From the NCBI RefSeq assembly GCF_964340395.1, contig NC_135560.1:24398675-24462674 (forward strand): 64,000 nt of DNA. The letters run 5' to 3'. Source of the stretch: Glandiceps talaboti (taxonomy: Eukaryota > Hemichordata > Enteropneusta > Spengelidae). Under the pieces are notes generated by a model. That model searched no databases and was not told the origin of the DNA. It saw only the letters and a list, made by a program, of their open reading frames with translations. Numbering within the stretch: the stretch's first letter is position 1; each line of letters opens with the position of its first letter. This document shows positions 48,103-60,100 of the stretch, piece after piece. The position numbers and the translations under genes were made by a program.

Positions 48103-51100
48103 GTCTGTCTGTCTGTCTCTGTCTCGGTCTGGCTTGCTCTCTCTCTGTCTATCTGTCTCTGTTGAGATCTGTCTGTCTATGTCTGTCTCAGTCTAGCTTG
48201 CTGTCTGTCTGTCTGTCTGTCTGTCTGTCACAATCCATCCACCCATATTGTCCATCTGTATTATCTATTCTTCCATATCCTTTTTATCCTGTCCATCTGT
48301 GTCATCAACAATAATAGGAGAAATCACTGCGTCAATAGAAGCTGGTTTTATAAGAATTATCATGTTCAAGTCCTGCCTGTGATGTATTCATCTTTACTTT
48401 TGATTAATTTGATTACTCATAAAGACACTTATCTATATTGCTCCATTGTAAGTAATGTATGTATGGTAGCATTTGACTTTCTTTCTTTCTTTCTTTCTTT
48501 CTGCAGCAAAGTTGTTCCATTGATGATATCCAAGTCTGTAGGTAGTACAAGAAATGAAGCTGTGATGGCCTTAGTAACAAGACTGAAAACAGCATTTGTG
48601 TCTGCTAAGGCACAGGGCTGTGTTAGATTACAGGAGACAGTGGTGTTAACTATTGGACAGTTGGGCAGGTAAGTCTTGTCTGCCAAAGTACAGAACTGTG
48701 TTAGATTACAGGAGACAGTAGTGCTAACTATTGGACAGTTAGGCAGGTAAGTCTTGTCTGCCAAGGCACAGGACTGTGTTAGATTACAGGAGACGGTAGT
48801 GCTAACTATTGGACAGTTAGGCAGGTAAGTCTTGTCTGCCAAGGTACAGGACTGTGTTAGATTACAGGAGACAGTAGTGCTAACTATTGGACAGTTAGGC
48901 AGGTAAATATTGTCTACCAAGGCACAGGACTGTGTTAGATTACAGGAGACAGTGGTGTTAATGGATAGTTAGGTAGGTGTGTGACATATTTTCTGTCAAT
49001 AGTTATCTTAGACTACAGGACTCTACAGCATTTATGCAGAGAAATTGCTAGCTACTGTAACCAATGTAAACTTTGAAGACATTGAGAATAAATCTATATA
49101 ATGACATTACTTCACAGCATCAGTACACCGTGTTCATTTCACACTGATTATGAGTAATTTGTTATTAATAATTTTCAGGGTTGCTGAGGGTGAATTGTTA
49201 TTGGTTGTTATTGTCTGTTTACTAGACAGTATGATAAACCAACCTAGAATTGTAACAGCTGCAGCATATACAGAGGTATGGCCATCTCACTCTGTTCTTA
49301 AACTTGGTAAATTCTCAGTTTCTTTTAAATGAATCAAATTCATGAGAGAGTTATCTCGGTTATTTGGGGGAATAGGCTGTCAAGAATACCAATACGGCAT
49401 GGTATGGTATGGTATGGTATGGTATGGTATGGTATGGTACAGTACAATCAAAGACATCTGTGATACAATTCAATAAACTATAGTACACCACTCCACAGTA
49501 CGCTACAGTTTATGTTCTTGCACAGAATATCATTCATTTACATGTTAATCACAGATGCCATATTGTACCTTCTTCCAACAGCTGCAGTCTGTAGCACATA
49601 GTAAACAAATGAAAATGACAATCCTATTCAACCAATACAAACATCAGATCTGTAAGTTTGTAGTGGATGCCATACATGAATCCTCATCACCATCTAACAA
49701 AGATGTCATGTCTGTCTTCTCTGAAGTCAGCAAAGTCTTTGAATTCAGAAGTGTTCGGATATTTCTCTCTGTAAGTACAGTTTATAACATACACAAGTCT
49801 CAGACAGTTTGAATGCATGTAAACAGAAAATATGGCTTTATGCCCAGGTTGTTCTTAATCACAACAGTGCATTTAATTCATTTTAAACCATTGAAATATG
49901 AGTCAAAACATTTACAATTGACATAACATTTTATACTTGCACAGGTGTAATTAACATTACATATGAGTATTTAATATTCCCAACATTTGTCTTCATTCAG
50001 CTGGAAATGGACTTGTCACTTCTTATCTTCGGCTCGTAGTGACAAGGCCCCTTAGGTCACTCATATTTCCATGGCTGAATGAAGAAAAATATAGGGAATG
50101 ATATCTAATTGTACTGCTTATTAGTTTCTTAATCTAACAAATATCGACTTGAATGAGAATGAAAGTCACCTATTGGTCAGTGGCTGTTTAGTCATCAAGT
50201 TCACACTACCATATTTGGTCATCAAATCGTCTCTATTTATGAACTGTTTACTCAGAGTGTTGTTGTGTTTCTGTTAGGGAACTCTTAAGTTCACACTACC
50301 ATATTTGGTCAGCAAAGCTACAGGGTCTACGTCATCAATTTTGAAATTCATAGCAAAGACTTTGGATACAGTAAGTGAATATCAGACTTGATGAAATGCT
50401 TGTCTGCTATCATTTTGTCTTTAAAGCTGCAATATCTTTAACTGGAACATTTGTTTTATACAATGACTTTATTCTTGATGTTTTACATCCTGAAGTCTGG
50501 TGAATTACTAACATTGTGTCTAGCCTTAGTACAGCATGGCACAATACAGCACAGTACAGCACAGTACAGTACAGAGCAGCACAATACAGCACAACACAGC
50601 ACAGCACAGCACAACACAGCACAGTACAATACAGTACGGGACTTACAGTGCAGTACGGCACAGCACAGTACAGTATATTACTGTAACAGTAAAGTACAGT
50701 GCAGTACAATACAGCACAGAAAGGGGCAGTACAGTACAGCTATTAAAAGTTTAAGATATGTTTGTTTGGTGTCTCAGTACTGATGTAAGTGTATTATATC
50801 ATTATGTGTATTGATTTGCCAGCTGTTTCATCGTTTTAATGATTGTAGTTATTTGAAAAAAAATTAATTGAAAATGAAAATTCATGAGTAAAATTTGAAC
50901 ATTCAATTATGACTACTGTACTTAAGGCATTGAGATGGAATATAGTCTGAACAGCTATAATGCTATTTATTTTCTGTACCAATTAAAAAAACAAACTCTT
51001 AACCTTTCTTTTCTCTGATTGTAGGAATTCCGTCAAATGCTGGTTGAAAACTTCAAGTTTATTTTCTCTTACCTTGTAAGATCTTGTAAAAGAGAAGATT

Positions 51101-54100
51101 TGGAGAAGGCGCTCACATATGTACAGGTAATATTTTCTTTTCTTACATATTGATAGCCTTGGCTGATCAACGAGTCCCTTCCAATGCAACTAGTACTAGA
51201 ACTAATTATACCAATGTTATCAATTAACAGAGTGATAGCTATCGGTATGAAAGAAAAAGGGATATATTCTCCTATTGGTTCACTTGGAGTCATGATGGTC
51301 AAATGGTTAGAGTGATTGGTTTGTAATCTGTACATTGCTGGTTGTAGAGTCATGATGGTTGAATGGTTAGAGTGGCAGGTTTATAATTTACACGTTACTG
51401 GTTGTAGAGTCATGATGGTTGAATGGTTGGAGTGCCAGGTTTATAATTTACACGTTACTGGTTGTAGAGTCATGATGGCTGAATGGTTAGAGTGGCTGGC
51501 TTGTAATCTGTACATTGCTGGTTGTAGAGTCATGATGGTTGAATGGTTAGAGTGGTTGGCTTGTAATCTGTACATTGCTGGTTGTGTAGTCATGATGGTT
51601 GAATGGTTGGAGTGCCAGGTTTATAATTTACACATTACTGGTTGTAGAGTCATGATGGCTGAATGGTTGGAGTGCCAGGTTTATAATTTACACATTACTG
51701 GTTGTAGAGTCATGATGGTTGAATGGTTGGAGTGCCAGGTTTATAATTTACACATTACTGATTTAATCCTTTACACTACCATTACTTCTGAATAGCTATA
51801 GTCCTTTGCCAAGATTTGAAATGTGATTGTGCTTTTGTCAATCCATCCATTTAAATGAGGACATGGAAGGACAGATTTTGTTATGTGAAGCATGATTGAA
51901 GAACAGGTGAAAGTGCACAGAACTGTGTAGATGATGTGGAATGAATGGTATATAAGTTACTACCTTGGTGTTAAAGTTCCTAGATTGACTATTTTTTGTT
52001 CCATCCACCTGAGTTGTTTTTCATTGTATGTACATGTATGAGGGTTCTGAATGAATCATTCCATACTTTGTGTTTTACAGAACCAGACAGAGATCCAACT
52101 AAGCAGTCTACTACGTAGTGATTATCAAAACTTACATAATGAATTACTACTCCATATTAGTGTAAGCTATCAGCAGGTCTTCAATGGTTTAGCCATGTTG
52201 GCATCACAGGATGAGAAAGGACCTAGTAACATCACAACAGAACAAGCCATGTCTGATTTCCTACAACCAAGACTACTTGGTATTCTGGCTTTCTTTGATA
52301 ACCAACTACAGACATCAAGTATAAGTATTGAAGACAAGAAACTGGTGAGTGTGTCTTATCATGAGATGTCGTTTTTATGTCAAATTTAGAATAGTTGTAT
52401 CAAAATGTTTTTGTTTTATTGTTGCAGAATCACATTTACTTATGATTTATTTCAGGCCCTTGCTAGTCTGGTCTCTGTCATGAAATTGATGGGTCCTAAG
52501 CATATCACAGCTGTCAGAGTCAAGGTCATGACAACACTAAAGATTGGTCTCAAATACAAAGATAAGGGGTTTCCTGAACTGAATTGCAAGGCCTGGGACT
52601 GTCTTGTCCACAGGTATGTCAGATTGTGTTCATACATCAACAAGAAAAGGATAAGTTTATAGTAGATATTTCACCTTTAAAGCCCCAATTGCTTTGACTC
52701 GTTGCTTTTTTTTTTTTTAAATGTGTTTGTTTAATATTAAATACTAAAACCTGCAAATTGGTTCAATCCTTCTAAATATCTGAATTATCTGTCAGCTAGT
52801 CATTGATGGTAATGTGTACACTGACTTGATGTCCATGTGTAAACAGTTCAATCCTTCTAATTAGCTGAATTACCTGTCTACTACTCATTGATTGTAATGT
52901 GTACACTGACTTGATGTCCATGCATAAACAGTTCAATCCTTCTAATTAGCTGAATTACATGACGTCTACTAGTCATTGATGGTAATGTGTACACTGAATT
53001 GATGTCCATGTGTAAACAGTATGACTAAATGGTCAGTGAGTTATGTGCAGCAAGAAGTTAAAAATATACTTTACAGCGGGAAATGCACCAATAATCGTAA
53101 TTATTTCCTACTTTGATGTCTGTAATCATTCTTATTTGGTTTACTTTACAGTGTTGAATTATCATCACTTGGTCCAATGCTTAGTCAAATCATTGTAACT
53201 TTACTGCCATTATTACATCAACTGCCTCAGGAAGTGGCAGCCATTTATCACTATCTGATTGTGGAAAATAGGTAAGAATGATTTTAGTGAAATGACATCA
53301 ATGTACAGGAACTGCACTCAGTACACTCCTAGTATTTGACTCAGGACATGTCTTAGTTATAGGAATTTTGAGGTGGAAAAGTTATTTATAGCAATTATGA
53401 TGAGATTGTAATTAGTTATGTCATTACTTTGGAAATATTTGAGTGTGTCCTAAAGTATGAGGTGCTTTGACTAGACTGTGAACTACTTGTAAATTTACCT
53501 ACTTTATAAACTTTAGTATTTGATGTTGGTTGTGAAAGGTATATCATATATGCCATAATCCAAATACACACATTACAAACATTTTCAAGAGAAATGTCAA
53601 AAATGGCACTACTCCAGATTAGGGTAGATTAACACTAACATTTTGACATTTTATGTCAAATGCCAGGTTGTACCTACGAAAGTCAACAACAATATTTATG
53701 TTAATCTCCTTCACAAGGTCCTAAAATGTATACAACTGGAAGAAATAAAAGCAGATGTTTTGATTTGTCATCAATCTTGCATTTCATGAGAAAAGGCAAT
53801 ATTCAAATGTCTAGACTCAAATGTTCTGGGCCCCTAGTGGTCAAATTATTACATTCCTTTGTCTTTCCTATAACCAGTATGTGATTGATGATTATACATA
53901 TGTTGAACATGATTAGTGTCTTGGTTTCGAACTTAGTGTTTGAAATTTTATGGATCCATTCTTCATTTGAAGGGATGCTGTGCAGAGTCACTTCCATGAG
54001 GTGTATTTTATTCCGGATATTCCAGAATTGAGTGGGATAAATAGTTTGTTGCAGGAATACAGGGAAGACTCAGCATCCAGTGATTTATATACACAGTTAA

Positions 54101-57100
54101 AACAAACTTTAAAACATGTCAGTCATGAAAGTCTAGATGTGAAAATCTATGCACTGAATAAATTAAAACATCTACTGCATAATAACCAGGTATGTTTCTC
54201 TTCTAATATCACGATTGATTGTCTCCAGGAGTACCTCATGTAAGCTTTGTTGGCCAAATGACCAACAGCTAAAAATAGAGCTGAAAAATGCCATTTTCAT
54301 TCCAACGAACACTTGCTTGATGTGAATGGAATATGGGAATAAATGATTTTCACTCTTACCACAGACATCATGTCAATACATGGTAATTGCAAAAAGTAAA
54401 ATTTTCTTGTAGACTACAAACTGAAATGTATGTCGTAATTAGATATGGACATACTTGAAGCATTACATAGACTATCAGTATGTCCACATAATATAATATG
54501 TATATACTAGTGACTACTTAATTTTGATGAGGTACAGTGTGGTAGATCATAGACCCTTATCAATGGAGGGTCTTTGGGTTGATATGGTTTTCATTCTTTG
54601 TCAGGCTTTATTGTAATGTTTTACTTTTGTTTATTTTGTTTTGTAGGCAGCACTACATGAGATGGTCCTTGGTAATGATAATATCCACCCTGTCATATTC
54701 CAACTTGCATCAGTGGTAAGTGATTTCACTTTGGACATACAATAAACACACTAGGTTGTTACTGATCATAAAATGCCTAGTTCTACAAGACAGCCAATGA
54801 AGAATGTTGTCGGTTTAAAAGTGTACAATCATATAAGTATTACTAACGCATATAGAACACAGATTGTGATTGGTTGACAAATGTATAGTTCTACAAGACA
54901 GCCAATAAAATGATGATTTGAATACTGTAATTATTTTTGTCATTTGCATAGATACTTGGTGGATGTCGAGAATCAGATCCTGTTGCTAGAAACATGTTTG
55001 GTGAATGTTTAGGGGAACTAGGTGCTATAGATGCTGACCGATTAGACCTGGTAACTAACAAGAAGAATGAGGATGTCAACCAATTTCAGGTGAAATATAC
55101 TGTTGATTTCTTTTCAGAATTTGTTACCAGATGTAGTATCCTTGGTCAATGGGTCATATTTATACACCTCAAAGATTACAAATCTTAACCTTAACCCGTA
55201 ATAGCAGTTATTGGATCATTTGAATTCAAATAATACATTCACTGACAACCAAATATTTCATTTGCTTACAGGCATCAGTAGAAGATAGTACCTTTGCTTA
55301 CAATCTAATAACTGAACTGGTACGTGCATTTCTTGCTGCAGCTGATCCTAGAGTACAGGGTTGTTCAGCTTATGCCTTACAGGAAATGTTACATATATAT
55401 GACTGTCATGATGCCAAGAAAGACAGGTAAGAATTCTAAAGTACACAGTTTAAATGAAATAAGACAAAACAATGTAATTACGCTACCAAGTTCCATTTTA
55501 TTACTAGAGTTAGTGGCAGTACTTTCTCAAATTCTGTGTGTTACATTTCTTTGTATATATTCATTCATGCATTCATGCATATATCATGGAATTGGAAATA
55601 TATGTGAATGTAGCCATTGATGGAACACATTAAAATTTGACCTATCTTTCAGCTTTGTATTTATAACATACTCCAACAAAACAGTATCAATCAGAAAATC
55701 TCATTCTTATTACTCAAGTCTTGTCAATGAATTGCAACTCTAAAACTCTCTTTGTAATTGTTTCAGTACTGGACGAAGGTTGTGGCGAAAATTTCCAGAG
55801 TCGACACAAGAGATACTGAAACCACATCTACATACAAGGTTAGTGGTAAATTGTTTAAAATTAGAAGTAACTTTTGGTATAGTCCTTAGAATTAACATTT
55901 TTTAAAATTAGAAGTAACTTGTGGTATAGTCCTTAGAATTAACATTTTTTAAAATTAGCAGTAACTTGTGGTATAGTCCTTAGAATTAACACAGTACTTA
56001 TTAACATGACATTTCTAGTATTTTACAATAGAAGCAAGATAACCTGAAACAATCTTATCTGACTACAGATTCTGCCTAATATGGCTACATTTTATCATCT
56101 GGCTTAACCATAGACCCTCCACCAGGGTGGAGGGTCTATGGCTTAACATATATTTTAATCTAGAAGAGTAATGCTCACCTACCAGTCCTTGCATTTTAAT
56201 GGTACTCTTTTGGTTTCCATAACAATCCCTAGGTATGTTGCAGCCCAGTCTTCAGACTGGTCAGGTGTAACTAAACCAATATATAGGAGTAAACAGGGCA
56301 GAACTTTCAAAGACTGGGTTTGTACTTGGACTGGTTATCAACTAACAAAGGTAAGAATATACTTACGCAATAAACCACCCCCTGGGGATGGTATACCAAG
56401 AGGTTTTGACCAGTGAACGAAATAAGTGAGTGCATATATTGAGTTCACTGGTCAAAACTGAGTGGTATACCATTCCCAGGGGTGGTTTATCACTATTATA
56501 TTATACCAGTATATTGAAAATATCAGAAACAAGATAAGACGCAACATTTTCTGGTTTCATTTGCGCTCCATTCCTGCACGGACTACAACGTTCGTAGATG
56601 AACAGTGAACATCAAAATTTGGACAACTGTGCATTATCGCTCATTTTAGACGCGCTAGTTCGATGTCTAGACCAATCAGATCTGTCGATTTGCGCCATCA
56701 ATATACCGGTATAATATAATGTATAATAGACTATGACACTCTTGTTTGTCAATAGGTACTAATTCAAAGAGGAACAAACAATGATGTCTGTTCTCTCTTA
56801 ATAAGCATTCACATTGACACAACAGTTTAAAATTGTTGTTAGTTGAAATATATACCATTTAGACCAAATCTTTAATATTGCATGAAATTAGAAAAAAAAT
56901 GAACATGTGCAGGTATGTAAGTTGAAGTATATCACTATTAATATCAGTACAGCAACAGAAAAATGTCATGCCTGCATTGCTTAGTCACTGTATTCTCTTC
57001 TGTTCTTCTATTACTTGACATAACTGTTTAATTGGATGGCTGGCTGGTAGTTTTTATAAGCATGAGCAGCAATTCAAGAATACAATAAAAAGGAAAGAAC

Positions 57101-60100
57101 AGTGACACTATCATTGTACGTATTGTCACGCTAACAACAATTGTATATTTTTCTTCAGATCCGACATGAGAAAGCCTCCCAAGTTTTCAAAGCCTGTAGT
57201 ACCATTATTAAACATGATACTCAGACAGCACTGTTTCTGTTACCTCATATTATTGTCTATGCATTGCTAGATGGTACTGATGAAGAAAACCTAGAGGTGA
57301 GGGCAATGTGATAAACTTGTCTTCTTGTATTCAAATCCAAACCATAAAGGCGTGATAGGAAGACATACAGACAGGCAGACAGTATTCCCCACATGTTTTT
57401 GTATGTAAAAGATATTGAATTTTCAGGGGATGTTAACATGAACTATAAATAGTCCTTTTTATGCTATATAAACTTGCTCTTGAAAAAAACCCAGATTGTA
57501 TAGTTTGGCCACAAGAGGATGCTGTTACAAAGCATATTTCAAAGCGTGTATAAATGGAGCTTACTTTTAGGATCTCATTCCTTAGTACTTCCTGGTAAAT
57601 GTTATGGAAAATCTCAGTCAGTTTTATTATTTCTATCAGTATTTTTTATGTAATATTTAGGATCTCTTGAAGTTAAAACATATTGTGGGCTGCTTTCTAG
57701 CACTGGTGGGTGATTGACATCTATTTCAAACAATTCCAAGATCTCCATTCCATTGATAGTTAGTTTGCAGTCTTCAGTGATAGTTAGTGTGAATTCTTCA
57801 TGTTACTTATCATGCATCCAGATAACAAAACATATTATCCCTATCCTATCCTTTGTCTATATTTCAATTTGTCAGATATGTAATGAGATTCTATCAGTAC
57901 TAACTCATGCTGAGAAGTTAGATGGACAAGAAGAAGCTGATGCCTGTCACCTTAGTGCACAGACAGTCTTCTCAATCTTTGATCATCTGACTAGATGGAC
58001 ACGGCATAGACTACAGACATTAGCATTAACCAGGGTTAAGAAGGCAGGCTCAGCACCTCATCATGGTAAGTGAGACAATCACGTCACTGGTAAATGAGAC
58101 AATTAGATCACCATGGTAAGTACTACAATCAGACCCTATGGTAAGTACACTGTACTACAATCAAATCACCATGGTAAGTACTACAATCAGATCACCATGG
58201 TAAGTACTACAATCAGATTACCATGGTAAGTACTACAATCAGATCACCATGGTAAATACACTGTACTACAATCAGATCACCATGGTAAGTACTACAATCA
58301 AATCACCATGGTAAGTACTACAATCAGATCACCATGGTAAGTACTACAATCAGATCACTATGGTAAATACACTGTACTACAATCAGATCACCATGGTAAG
58401 TACTACAATCAGATCACCATGGTAAGTACTACAATCAGATCACCATGGTAAGTACTACAATCAGATCACTATAAATTATAATGGTAAATACACTGTACTA
58501 CAATCAGATCACCATGGTACATGAGACATTCAGATCATATAATGGTAAGTGAGATGTTCAGATCATATAATGGTAAGTGAGATGTTCAGATCATATAATG
58601 GTAAGTGAGATGTTCAGATCATATAATGGTAAGTGAGATGTACAGATCATATAATGGTAAGTGAGATGTTCAGATCATATAATGGTAAGTGACATGTACA
58701 GATCATATAATGGTAAGTGAGATGTTCAGATCATATAATGGTAAGTGACATGTACAGATCATATAATGGTAAGTGAGATGTTCAGATCATATAATGGTAA
58801 GTGAGATGTTCAGATCATATAATGGTAAGTGAGATGTTCAGATCATATAATGGTAAGTGAGATGTACAGATCATATAATGGTAAGTGAGATGTTCAGATC
58901 ATATAATGGTAAGTGAGATGTTCAGATCATATAATGGTAAGTGAGATGTTCAGATCATATAATGGTAAGTGAGATGTACAGATCATATAATGGTAAGTGA
59001 GATGTACAGATCATATAATGGCAAGTGAGATGTTCAAATCACTATAGAAAGTGAGATATTCAAATCACTATAGAAAGTGAGATATTCAAATCACTATAGA
59101 AAGTGAGATATTCAAATCACTAATGGAAAGTGAGATATGATAATACAAATACTGATAGATACATTTGTATAAACAATAAGGCAAGTGCCAAGTCATTGAG
59201 ATGACCATCATGGTAATTCAGCAGACACAATGTTCACTCACACAGAGCACGATTCAACAGTGTCAGCAGATGTGTCCTCAGTATTTGAGGTCAGAATGGG
59301 TTTAGAAAACATGGTTTCATAAGTTCTCGCATAGGTCTCCTAAAGTCAGGACAGCTTGCAATCAAGGAAATGTCATTCCTATGTAAACACATTTGTTGAC
59401 AAACGATTGTCAACATGTTGATATGGATGGATGGATGGATGGATGGATGAATGGATATGTGGGTGAGTGGGTGGGTGGATGGATGGATGGATGGATGGAT
59501 GGATGGATGGATGGATGGATGGATGGATAGATGGATGGATTTATGGATGGATGGATGGATGGATGGATTTATGGATGAATGGATATGTGGGTGAGTGGGT
59601 GGGTGGATGGATGGATTTATGGATGGATGGATGGATTTATGGATGGATGGATGGATGGATGGATGAATGAATGGATGGATGAATGGATATGTGGGTGAGT
59701 GGGTGGGTGGATGGATGGATGGATGGATGGATGGATGGATGGATGAATGAATGGATGGATGAATGGATATGTGGGTGAGTGGGTGGGTGGATGGATGGAT
59801 GGATGGATGGATGGATGGATGGATGGATTTATGGATGGATGGATGGATGGATGGATGGATGGAGATATTTAATATGTTATTGAGTAACATACTATCACAC
59901 ATTATTTCTAAATGAAATCATACAAATGGCATTTGTTTTAAGTGTTATATTTACCTCTGTGTTTATTTAGATGATCCAGAATACCAGAAGATCCGGGATT
60001 TCCTGGGGAAGATTCCACAAGATGTGCTTGCCAAGGCATCATTCAATTGTAAAGCTTACACCAGATCATTGATGCATTTTGAAGTATTTATCACAAGTAA

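Noticed and set aside
48429-48920. 163-codon minus-strand frame with 26-residue repeats
   Set aside because: Antisense shadow of the 78-bp duplications of ATR exon 21.
57508-57525. A third CTCF-like site (GCCACAAGAGGATGC)
   Set aside because: It departs from the GGC end of the core consensus; too weak to list.
59291-59902. 203-codon minus-strand frame of Ile-His-Pro-Ser repeats
   Set aside because: It arises from the (GGAT)n array inside ATR intron 36.
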